The notes under the pieces are model-generated. The model worked only from the letters and a program-made list of their open reading frames with translations. It did not search any database and was not told where the DNA came from. This document shows, in pieces, positions 52,961 to 60,584 of a stretch of DNA of 64,000 nt. How positions within the stretch are numbered: position 1 is the first letter of the stretch; every line of letters begins with the position of its first letter. The DNA comes from M3007 sp044350425. Its GTDB lineage: Bacteria > Bacteroidota > Bacteroidia > Chitinophagales > Saprospiraceae. The stretch covers positions 1-64,000 of the forward strand of contig JBILHS010000006.1 in NCBI GenBank assembly GCA_044350425.1, in the 5' to 3' direction. A program made the position numbers and the translations under genes.

Positions 52961-53515
52961 TTAAAAACCAATGGGACGGCGCGTTTCCCAGTCCTTTGGC
53001 GTGCTCTGCAAACCCGCAATTTCATCCGCGCGCGTTTGATTTTCCTGACCCAGCCAATGCAGGACTTCGTTTACATCCGATAGTTCCTTTTCCAGTTCGC
53101 CTACTTTGGCAGAAAGATCAGCATATGTGAGTGCAAAATGACGCAGCGCGACGAACGCCCGCATGATTGCAATGTTGACATCAATTGCTTTATCGTTGTG
53201 CAAGACTGATGAGAGCATTGCCACACCTTGTTCGCTGAAAGCAAAGGGTATGTAGCGAAGTGCTCTTTTGTTGGAATATGTCATCACAAATTGTGATGAC
53301 ATATTTGGAGATTCGGCCAATTCCAGGCGCAACTTTTCCCACTCTTCCAGAGAAAGCTGAAACATAAAATCCTCTGGAAATCGTCTAAGATTTCGTTTTA
53401 CTGATTGGTTGAGTACCCGTGCTTCTACTTCATAAAGTGCAGCCAGATCAAAGTCCAGCATCACACGCTGACCACGAATGGTGTGGATTTTCGATTGAAT
53501 GATTTGAGTTTCCAT
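52961..53515 (-). CDS. ORF6N domain protein, copy 2
   Basis: A 184-residue tandem relative of 52385-52903 (57 bases apart). The first 17 and the last 50 or so residues are almost identical to it. The middle (ELAESPNMSSQFVMTYSNK) is longer and different. Its own promoter is likely upstream of 53515. Function unknown, perhaps a transcription regulator or phage-derived. Confidence 0.85.
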   Translation of the reverse strand: METQIIQSKIHTIRGQRVMLDFDLAALYEVEARVLNQSVKRNLRRFPEDFMFQLSLEEWEKLRLELAESPNMSSQFVMTYSNKRALRYIPFAFSEQGVAMLSSVLHNDKAIDVNIAIMRAFVALRHFALTYADLSAKVGELEKELSDVNEVLHWLGQENQTRADEIAGLQSTPKDWETRRPIGF

Positions 53516-53582
53516 GGTATTGGGTTTGCTTAGGCTTATAAAAATACGAGCACTTAATTACAATTCCAATTTTTCAGGGCAA

Positions 53583-53631
53583 AAAAATGAGGTGACACCT
53601 CCACCATTTCAGGAGATATCACCTCATTTTT
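53583..53631. terminator. Terminator-like hairpin after the ABC-F gene
   Basis: AAAAATGAGGTGA (53583-53595) pairs with TCACCTCATTTTT (53619-53631), with inner CACCTCC/GGAGAT pairing. It is flanked by A-runs and T-runs on both sides, so it can work in both directions. It lies just downstream of the ABC-F stop. Confidence 0.8.
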
Positions 53632-53654
53632 CATTTATCAAAACCTGCAAATAC

Positions 53655-55571
53655 TCAACCTAATCTTTCTACCGCTGCTTCCCACTCACCATACACTTTG
53701 GCCAGGTCGGCTTTCAGATCGCCATATTTTTTCAGGTCATTGTTGGCTCCGGGCTTACTGTAAAATTCCGGATCTGCCAGTTTCTGTTCCCATTTTCCAA
53801 TCTCCACTTCGAGTTCGGCAATGCGTTTTTCCTGTTTCTGGACTGCGCGCTCCAACTGTTTTTTCTCTTCAGAGCCCAATACCTGCACCCCGTTATCAGA
53901 TCTGGATCCTCCGCCCTTGGCGCTGCTGATCGCTGTGGCTTTTTCCACATCGCGCATGTTGTCCAACTGGCGTTTTTCCAGAAAGTAGTTGATATCGCCC
54001 AGGTACTCCTTTAAATGTCCGTCCCGGAATTCAATGGTACGGTCCGTCAATCCAGACAAAAATTCACGGTCGTGGCTAACCACCAGTAGCGTACCATCAT
54101 ATTCTGCAAGGGCTTGTTTCAACACGTCCTTCGAAAGCATGTCCAGGTGATTGGTCGGCTCATCGAGCAGCAGCAGGTTGAACGGACGGAGCAACATTGC
54201 TGCCAAAGCCAGACGGGCACGTTCGCCACCTGATAGGGCAGACACTTTCTTGTCTACATCTTTGCCACTGAACAGGAAGGCGCCCAGAATGCTGCGGACT
54301 CTCGTGCGCATATCCTCCGGACAATCCTGTTCCAACGTTTGCAGCAATGTAATTTTAGGATTGAGGGTTTCTGCCTGATTTTGAGCGTAATATCCCACAC
54401 TCACATTATGACCCAGGGTAGCCTTGCCTGAAGTGGCAGATTCATGTCCGACGAGAATTTTAGCCAGGGTGGTTTTGCCTTGTCCGTTTTGACCCACAAA
54501 AGCAACACGTTCGCCACGAAGCATTTGAAAATCAACGTTTTCCAGCACTTTTGTAGCGCCGTAACGTTTGGTCAGGTGCTCCACTTTGGCCGTTACCTCT
54601 CCACTTCTCGGTGCCTCCGGGAAGCGAATTTTCATGGTAGAGGTATCCTGATCATCTATCTCAATCCGATCCATTTTGTCCAGTTGCTTTTGCATGGACT
54701 GCGCCATTTTGGTCTTGGTGGCTTTCGCCATAAACCGGTTGATGGTACGTTCACGGTCGGCGATGAGGCGCTGCTGATTTTCGTAAGCGTTTTGAGCCAG
54801 TTCGCGGCGATCTGTGCTAAGCTCTACATATCTGGAATAGGCCGCCTTGTAATCGTGGATCTTGCCAAGTACGATCTCAGCGGTACGATTGGTCACATTG
54901 TCCAGGAATCGCCGGTCGTGACTGATCACGATGACCATTCCGGGATAATTTAAGAGCCAGTTTTCGAGCCAAAGGATACTTTCGATGTCCAGGTGGTTCG
55001 TGGGCTCATCGAGCAACATCAGGTCTGGGCGACGAAGCAACATTTTGGCCAATTCGATACGCATCTGCCAGCCACCGCTAAACTCATCGGTCAATCGCTT
55101 CATATCCGAAGACTTAAAGCCGAGTCCACCCAGTACTTTTTCGGCTTCCGCTTCACTGGTAGCGCCGCCCATGTGGTGCAGGTGCTCTGTAATATCGCCC
55201 ATCTGTTCGATGAGCTTATGGTAGTCGTCGGATTCGTAATCCTCCCGGACTGCAAGTTCATTGGTGACATGCTCCAACTCCTTTTCCAGTTCCAGGATCT
55301 CGGAAAAAGCAGTCATCGTTTCATCGATCACCGTTTTGCCTTTTGGCATCAGCATATCCTGGTGAAGATAGCCGAGGGTGAAGTGCCCTGGAACGATCAC
55401 CTCGCCTTCCTGGGGCGACATTTCCTGAGCGATGATCTTGAGCAGCGTGGATTTTCCGGCGCCGTTACGGCCCACCAAACCCACCCGTTCACCGGGTTTG
55501 AGCACAAAATTGACGCGATCCAGCAGAATGCGGTCGCCGTATTGGATGTAGATATTCGAGAGTGATAGCAT
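53655..55571 (-). CDS. ABC-F family ATPase
   Basis: A 638-residue soluble protein with two ABC domains. First: Walker A GRNGAGKST (from residue 35), signature FSGGWQMRIELAK, Walker B LMLLDEPTNHLD. Second: Walker A GQNGQGKTT, signature LSGGERARLALA and Walker B LLLLDEPTNHLD. A linker with basic residues lies between them and a coiled coil at the C-terminus (KQEKRIAELEVEIGKWEQKL), as in Uup. ABC-F proteins act on ribosomes rather than transport. The start at 55571 is preferred since the -7 box at 55581 overlaps the longer frame. Confidence 0.9.
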   Translation of the reverse strand: MLSLSNIYIQYGDRILLDRVNFVLKPGERVGLVGRNGAGKSTLLKIIAQEMSPQEGEVIVPGHFTLGYLHQDMLMPKGKTVIDETMTAFSEILELEKELEHVTNELAVREDYESDDYHKLIEQMGDITEHLHHMGGATSEAEAEKVLGGLGFKSSDMKRLTDEFSGGWQMRIELAKMLLRRPDLMLLDEPTNHLDIESILWLENWLLNYPGMVIVISHDRRFLDNVTNRTAEIVLGKIHDYKAAYSRYVELSTDRRELAQNAYENQQRLIADRERTINRFMAKATKTKMAQSMQKQLDKMDRIEIDDQDTSTMKIRFPEAPRSGEVTAKVEHLTKRYGATKVLENVDFQMLRGERVAFVGQNGQGKTTLAKILVGHESATSGKATLGHNVSVGYYAQNQAETLNPKITLLQTLEQDCPEDMRTRVRSILGAFLFSGKDVDKKVSALSGGERARLALAAMLLRPFNLLLLDEPTNHLDMLSKDVLKQALAEYDGTLLVVSHDREFLSGLTDRTIEFRDGHLKEYLGDINYFLEKRQLDNMRDVEKATAISSAKGGGSRSDNGVQVLGSEEKKQLERAVQKQEKRIAELEVEIGKWEQKLADPEFYSKPGANNDLKKYGDLKADLAKVYGEWEAAVERLG

Positions 55572-55580
55572 AACGAGCCG

Positions 55581-55588
55581 CAAAGGTA
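55581..55588 (-). promoter_or_regulatory. Candidate -7 box of the ABC-F gene
   Basis: On the minus strand the sequence reads TACCTTTG, ten bases upstream of the ATG at 55571. It implies a leader of only a few bases. No clear TTG box is present at the usual spacing. Confidence 0.45.
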
Positions 55589-55796
55589 CTCATTTACACG
55601 TTCTTGCGGAAGGGGCAGTCATTTATTCCGAAAAATAGAGGATTTGCCCCCCTCAACCAAATGTCCTTTTGAGCAAAAGGTTAATTGCCTACTTCAAAGC
55701 GATTCAATTCTTTTCGGATTTTTTTGAGTCACTGCCATACTGAGGCAAGTGAAGCATACCTGGCTTATGGGAAGCCCGGGACAATCCTGACACGCT

Positions 55797-56366
55797 CTAA
55801 TTTGGAAACTCTAAAAACGCCGGTGGCACTTCCTCCGTCAACCAAACCCCGTTTTCAGATAGATAAAACTTATGTTTTTGCCGGGACATCTCGCCTGTAC
55901 GAACCGTTAATACCACCGCTTTACCATGCCTTCCACCCACATTTTCTGCGGTCTGGCGGTCCTTACTTAGGTGTACGTGTTGCCTACGCATAGAACGCAG
56001 CCCTTCTTTTCGAATGCTGTCAAGCGATTTTTCAGCCGTGCCGTGCCAGAGTATCTCAGGTGGCTTTTGTGGCTTAAGACCTAGATCAATGTCAATGGAA
56101 TGCCCCTGACTGGCGCGGATACGCATTCCATCTTCAGAAAAGGCAAAACGCTTTTTGTTGTTGGTATCCACGACGATCTGCAACTGTGCCCGATCAAAAA
56201 ATTCGCCTTTTGCGCAGGACTTTTCCAGCAATTCGTCCACGTTTGCCCAACCCTGTTCGTCGAGTTGAAGTGCTATTTTCTCGGGTCGGTGACGAAGAAT
56301 CTGGCTCAGAAATTTGGAGATCCGTACGATGTTAGCATCCGTCATTTCATTGGAGGGTTCCTTCAT
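55797..56366 (-). CDS. kptA: RNA 2'-phosphotransferase (Tpt1/KptA)
   Basis: A 189-residue protein with the KptA layout: the N-terminal winged-helix-like part (ISKFLSQILRHRPEKIALQLDEQGWANVDELL) and the C-terminal ADP-ribosyltransferase-like part (LWHGTAEKSLDSIRKEGLRSMRRQHVHLS). The enzyme transfers an internal RNA 2'-phosphate to NAD. Bacteria have no tRNA splicing of the fungal kind, so the natural substrate is unclear. It starts 11 bases after the end of the tRNase Z gene on the same strand. An alternative start is MTDANIV at 56345. Confidence 0.92.
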   Translation of the reverse strand: MKEPSNEMTDANIVRISKFLSQILRHRPEKIALQLDEQGWANVDELLEKSCAKGEFFDRAQLQIVVDTNNKKRFAFSEDGMRIRASQGHSIDIDLGLKPQKPPEILWHGTAEKSLDSIRKEGLRSMRRQHVHLSKDRQTAENVGGRHGKAVVLTVRTGEMSRQKHKFYLSENGVWLTEEVPPAFLEFPN

Positions 56367-56377
56367 AGTAGTTTCCT

Positions 56378-57325
56378 TTAGGATGGAGCACCGTTGGTGT
56401 GGGCAATGACCCTATCACCCCCCACTTCCCATCTGCCCCCTTCTACAGCAATTTCAGTTTTTGTAAATATTGCCCTGGCCTCTGCCAAATGCTGATCTGT
56501 ATTTGCATACCGGCCCGAAATATGCCCCAGGATCAAATACTTCACCCCTGCCCTGTGTGCGATCTCCGCAGCCTGGGCCGCAGTGGAGTGGTAATACAAT
56601 TCGGCTTCCTGGATGTTCTGGTTGTTGTATGTAGCTTCGTGATACAGCAGATCTACCCCACGCACGAGGTCGATCAAAGTCTCTGAAAAAGCAGTATCCG
56701 AGCAAAAAGCATAAGAAACCGGCGGCGAAGGGTCTATCGTTAACGCCGCGTTTGGCACCAATCGGCCGTCAGGCAATTCAAAATCCCCGCCCGCTTTGAT
56801 GTCCGGAATGGCGCTGAAAGGAATTTCATATTCCTCGATTTTTTCCGGACGGATGTGGCGGAGCCTGGTTTTTTCCCGGAAAAGCCAGCCCGTGGTGGGA
56901 CCGCGATGGTGTAACGGGATGGTCCAGACCTCCAGGCCCGTCGTTTCAAAAATTTTGGCAGAAACCGTGGTGTCCACTGCGTGAAATTCGATCTCATAAC
57001 TCAGCCGGATCCCGCATACCCGTATGGTCGTTTCGATCAATTCCTGTAAACCCGGCGGTGAAAAAACGTGCAGGCATTCACTGCGCTTTTTGTGGCTCCA
57101 ATTCGTGATCATTCCGATCAGTCCAAATACATGATCTCCATGTAAGTGGCTGATAAAGATATGATTACAGCGATCCGTTTTTATCCGATACCGAAAGATC
57201 TGCATCTGCGTGCCCTCTCCGCAATCGATCAGAAAGGTTTGATTCTCCACCTGCAAAACCTGCGCGGTGTAGTGCCGCCCGTGAAAAGGGCCGCCGGAGG
57301 AGTTGCCTAGGATGGTGAGGTGCAT
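56378..57325 (-). CDS. rnz: Ribonuclease Z (tRNA 3'-processing endonuclease)
   Basis: A 315-residue metallo-beta-lactamase fold enzyme. Zinc motif HLHGDH (60-65), later histidine in LHHRG, an Asp in CSDTAF, and HEATY and LILGHISGRY further on. It cuts tRNA precursors just after the discriminator base. The C-terminal tail (VEGGRWEVGGDRVIAHTNG) is an unusual extension. Upstream of kptA in what is likely one transcript. Confidence 0.93.
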   Translation of the reverse strand: MHLTILGNSSGGPFHGRHYTAQVLQVENQTFLIDCGEGTQMQIFRYRIKTDRCNHIFISHLHGDHVFGLIGMITNWSHKKRSECLHVFSPPGLQELIETTIRVCGIRLSYEIEFHAVDTTVSAKIFETTGLEVWTIPLHHRGPTTGWLFREKTRLRHIRPEKIEEYEIPFSAIPDIKAGGDFELPDGRLVPNAALTIDPSPPVSYAFCSDTAFSETLIDLVRGVDLLYHEATYNNQNIQEAELYYHSTAAQAAEIAHRAGVKYLILGHISGRYANTDQHLAEARAIFTKTEIAVEGGRWEVGGDRVIAHTNGAPS

Positions 57326-57390
57326 GGTAAGTATTTTACAAAGTGAATAACTAAGTTATAATAGTTCTAGCAACCATCAGCCCGGTTTTA

Positions 57391-57452
57391 GGTGCAGAGC
57401 ACCGAAGCGTCTGTAGAAATTAAAAAAATCATCATCGGAGGTGCGTAGCACC
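57391..57452. repeat. REP-like hairpins left of the transposase relic
   Basis: Two units: GGTGC-AGAG-CACC followed by GAAGCGTCTGTAGAAAT (57391-57420), and GGTGC-GTAG-CACC (about 57440-57452) followed by GAAGCG. The tail contains GTAG, the kind of tetranucleotide seen in REP elements. Confidence 0.75.
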
Positions 57453-57476
57453 GAAGCGCAATGCGCTTCCCAATCT

Positions 57477-57938
57477 TTAATCAAAGAAATCAAACAGGTA
57501 TTTTTCATCGAATTCCACCTCAAACTTACGCAACATCTCAAGATACTCTTCCCGAAAGGTTTTCTTGGAATGGTGTAATTCTTGAGTCTCAATATATCTG
57601 GCAACATCAGGAATTTGAGAACGGCTGTATGAAAATGCCCCGTAACCCTTCTGCCACGCAAATTGGAATTTGGAAAATTTGTTTTCTTTGACAAAACGGT
57701 TGGAAGATGTTTTGATTTCTTCTACAAGGTCTGGAATTAATTGCACAGGTTTATAACCGATGAACAAGTGGATGTGGTCAGGCATGGAATTGATAGCCAG
57801 CATTTTATGCCCATTGCCCTGAACAATCCCAGTGATGTAACCATGAAGCCGTTCTTTCCATTCTTTTTGAATGAGGGCATCGCGATTTTTTACTGCAAAA
57901 ACGATTTAGATGTAGATTTGGGTAAAGGTATTGGCCAT
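57477..57938 (-). mobile_element. REP-associated (IS200-like) tyrosine transposase relic with premature stop
   Basis: A Y1 transposase of about 153 codons starting at ATG 57938 (MANTFTQIYI). Codon 11 (57908-57906) is TAA, where relatives have CAA or CAT, so the frame is broken. The rest is intact: the HUH motif PDHIHLF, WQKGYGAFSYS with the usual active-site tyrosine region, and YIETQELHHSKKTFREEY. REP-like hairpins flank it in inverted orientation. The downstream part from 57803 could be translated alone but would lack the first strand of the fold. Confidence 0.85.
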
Positions 57939-57953
57939 GGCGTGTGTTGGTTC

Positions 57954-58017
57954 GGTGCTACGCACCTGGATTTTCATTATTGGTTATGTATCTACAGACG
58001 TTGCGCCGCTATGCGGC
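57954..58017. repeat. REP-like hairpins right of the transposase relic
   Basis: GGTGC-TAC-GCACC (57954-57966) and, at 57990-58017, a unit that reads on the minus strand GCCGC-ATA-GCGGC then GCAACGTCTGTAGAT. They mirror the left-hand units. A further tail, ACGTCTGTAGCAAT, lies near 58175. Confidence 0.7.
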
Positions 58018-58228
58018 TATTGCATCTTCATTACAAATATCTGGGTTCTTTGTTAGAAAAGCAATAGCCTTCCGTAAATACTACACAGTGATCCAGTATG
58101 CAAAAAAATATACCTTGACTATCGGTATATTATAAAAAATGCAATTCAGGATGCCATCCAAAGTGCATTGCGGCGAAACGTCTGTAGCAATCCAGACAAG
58201 CCGCATAACGCCAACCTAAAGCGCCATG

Positions 58229-60268
58229 CTACTTCACCAAAACCACCGTCCCCGCCCGCAACGCAATCTCATTCCGCGTCTCATTCAACTTTTGCTGGAT
58301 CCTCATGAATCGCATCATGGCTTCATGGTCGCCGGATTTGGAAGCCGTTTGCACCCGGGCAAGGTTCAGCGTACACATTTTTTGTACTTTCTGAAGCTTG
58401 AACCGATCCAGCGACTGCCGCATATCCAGCATAAAATTGCGCTCCGGCAGCGGCTGGTTTTGCAAAGGATAATTCCACATGGCTTCCCAGTTGGGTGAAA
58501 ACTCCCAGGGCTCGGCCAGCAGATCGATCGCCAGATTAGCAACCTCCCCCGACTCATGCTGAATGAAATAATGCTGATCAAAGACCTTCCCGGTTTTAAG
58601 CATAGCGTGGCATTCTGTGGCGATCTTCCCATATAGTTGATTGTCAAAATCACCCAGCGACTCTTCAATATCCGTCAGCAAATACGCCCCCACCGTAATG
58701 TTTTCATCCGGCAATATATGCTGTCCATACAGAATGAGCAAGCGAACAATGTCGCGCTCCTGAAATTCCGCGCCGCCTTTTCGCTCCGCTGTGGGCGCAT
58801 TGGATCGGGAAGTTTCCCAATCCGGCGGCATTTCTCCGGCCTCGCTGGGGGGAAAATATCCACCCATGTCCGCCGGGAAAAACTCATCTCCACCCCACAT
58901 CGGCGGGGCCGCTGGTGGCACATCCGAAGCTGCTCCGGGCTGTCTGGCAGCTTTGTCTTCCCGTTTTTTTAAAATATTGGTAATCAGCTTATTGGCCTCG
59001 CTGTACAAGGCTTGTTCGGGCACCTCCAGCAAACTCGAACATTCCCGAAGATACACGCTACGCTTGATCGTGTCGGGGATTTTTGCGATACTGCTCACAA
59101 TGTCTTTCACCAGCCCAGCCCGTTTGATCGGGTCACCTTTGGTTTCTTCCAACAGCAGATCGGTCTTGAAAAAGATGAAGTCCTTGGCGTTCTCGGTGGT
59201 AAATTTCGTAAATTGCTCTCCGCCAAATTCCTGCACATAGGAGTCCGGATCGTGGCCATCGGGAAGCAGACAGATCTTCACATTCAGATCCTGCTCCAGC
59301 GCCAGGTCAAGTCCGCGCAAAGCAGCTTTGATGCCCGCCGGGTCGCCGTCATAAAGGATTTTCAGATTGGCCGTATTGCGCCGAATGAGCTGCAACTGTC
59401 CCTCAGTAAGTGAGGTTCCACTCGAAGCTACCACATTTTCAATACCCGCCTGATACAAGGAGATCACATCCATGTACCCTTCTACGAGCAGACATTCATC
59501 TTTTTGGCGAATGGCTTTTTTAGCCTGAAAAGCCCCGTAAAGAATCTTATTTTTGACGTAGATCTCTGTTTCCGGGCTGTTGATATACTTTGGAACGGTC
59601 TTTTCAGACGACATCGTTCTGCCCGCAAAAGCAGCCACTTTGCCTGACATATTGTGGATGGCAAACATGACCCGGGCACGGAAAAAATCGCGGGATCCGT
59701 CATGGCTGCAAAGCCCCACTTTTTTGAGCAACTCTACATTATGCCCGGCGGTTTTGGCCTTTCGAAGCAACAGATCGCGCTCATCCGGCGCGTAGCCGAG
59801 CCCAAAAGCCCGGATGGTTTCTTCCCGCAAACCGCGTTTTCGGAAATAGGAAAGGGCGACTGACTTTCCTTCGTCAGTTTCAAAGAGTTGTTTTTGAAAA
59901 TGCTGAAGCCCGAAATCATTGACAATATAAAGCGAATCAGCCAGCTGTGCTTCTGCCATTTGCTCCGGCGAGCGCTCGATCTCCTGGATCTCTATGTTGT
60001 ATTTCCGGGCCAGCCATTTCAAGGCTTCGGGGTAGGTCAGATTCTCATGTTCCTTCAAAAAAGTGATCGCATCTCCTGCTTTACCGCAGCCAAAGCACTT
60101 GAAGATGTTTCGCGTCGGATTGACATTGAAGGATGGCGTACGCTCTCCGTGAAACGGACATAGCCCGATCAGGTTGACCCCGCGACGCTTGAGCGTCACA
60201 AAATCTTCCACAACGTCTTCGATTCGTGTGGCGTCGAGGATCTCCTGAACTTGCTTTGGAGGTATCAT
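58229..60268 (-). CDS. dnaG: DNA primase
   Basis: A 679-residue replication primase. The CHC2 zinc ribbon has Cys37, His40, Cys58 and Cys61. The catalytic core contains YINSPETEIYVKNKILYG, the TOPRIM Glu in LLVEGYMDVISL and the acidic LKILYDGDPAGIKA. The C-terminal domain (helicase-interacting) is poorly conserved and starts after a low-complexity stretch near residue 440-500. ATG 60268 is chosen over 60277 because the -7 box at 60275 would otherwise lie inside the gene. It makes RNA primers for DNA polymerase. Confidence 0.95.
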   Translation of the reverse strand: MIPPKQVQEILDATRIEDVVEDFVTLKRRGVNLIGLCPFHGERTPSFNVNPTRNIFKCFGCGKAGDAITFLKEHENLTYPEALKWLARKYNIEIQEIERSPEQMAEAQLADSLYIVNDFGLQHFQKQLFETDEGKSVALSYFRKRGLREETIRAFGLGYAPDERDLLLRKAKTAGHNVELLKKVGLCSHDGSRDFFRARVMFAIHNMSGKVAAFAGRTMSSEKTVPKYINSPETEIYVKNKILYGAFQAKKAIRQKDECLLVEGYMDVISLYQAGIENVVASSGTSLTEGQLQLIRRNTANLKILYDGDPAGIKAALRGLDLALEQDLNVKICLLPDGHDPDSYVQEFGGEQFTKFTTENAKDFIFFKTDLLLEETKGDPIKRAGLVKDIVSSIAKIPDTIKRSVYLRECSSLLEVPEQALYSEANKLITNILKKREDKAARQPGAASDVPPAAPPMWGGDEFFPADMGGYFPPSEAGEMPPDWETSRSNAPTAERKGGAEFQERDIVRLLILYGQHILPDENITVGAYLLTDIEESLGDFDNQLYGKIATECHAMLKTGKVFDQHYFIQHESGEVANLAIDLLAEPWEFSPNWEAMWNYPLQNQPLPERNFMLDMRQSLDRFKLQKVQKMCTLNLARVQTASKSGDHEAMMRFMRIQQKLNETRNEIALRAGTVVLVK

Positions 60269-60274
60269 TTGGAG

Positions 60275-60282
60275 CAAAAGTA
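60275..60282 (-). promoter_or_regulatory. Candidate -7 box of dnaG, leaderless mRNA
   Basis: On the minus strand the sequence reads TACTTTTG, seven bases before the ATG at 60268. The transcript would start at or next to the ATG. No clear TTG box upstream, so moderate support. Confidence 0.45.
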
Positions 60283-60305
60283 AGGAAAAAGTGGGGTTTA
60301 GTCTG

Positions 60306-60346
60306 TGGTAGACCTCGAAGGTTTTGAAAACCTCCGAGGTCTACCA
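60306..60346. repeat. 41-base palindrome of the AGGTTTT family
   Basis: Arms of 20 bases pair with one mismatch around a G, with the centre AAGGTTTTGAAAACCTCC. It shares the core with 33611 and 33738; the outer arms TGGTAGACCTC are its own. Confidence 0.9.
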
Positions 60347-60524
60347 GCTTTGTCACTTAAGCCGCAGAGCGGCCTAACGTCGGTAGAAATAATCAACAAA
60401 CAGTCGAGAAGGTGCAGCGCACCGGAACATTTCGCCAGGAGTTACGGTGCGCTGCACCTCCGAACCGCTGCTATTATCCAATTTCTACCGACGTTAGGCC
60501 GCTCTGCGGCTAAAGTGACAAAGC
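60347..60524. repeat. 178-base nested palindrome with REP-like hairpins
   Basis: Outer arms of 44 bases (60347-60390 and 60481-60524) are inverse copies with one mismatch. Each contains GCCGC-AGAG-CGGC and the tail ACGTCGGTAGAAAT. Inner arms at 60411-60424 and 60445-60458 (GGTGCAGCGCACCG and inverse) are exact. The hairpin-plus-tail layout matches the units next to the transposase relic. Confidence 0.88.
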
Positions 60525-60584
60525 CAGGTTAAGATTGACACGACATTTAGACTTTGAAGCCCGCCGGCGAAAAGCTACCATACT

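Larger units (their letters stand above)
60278..60584. other. 307-base gene-free region filled with palindromes
   Basis: Between dnaG and the type B T9SS gene, both on the minus strand, lie the palindromes at 60306-60346 and 60347-60524. Nothing else was recognised. Confidence 0.8.
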
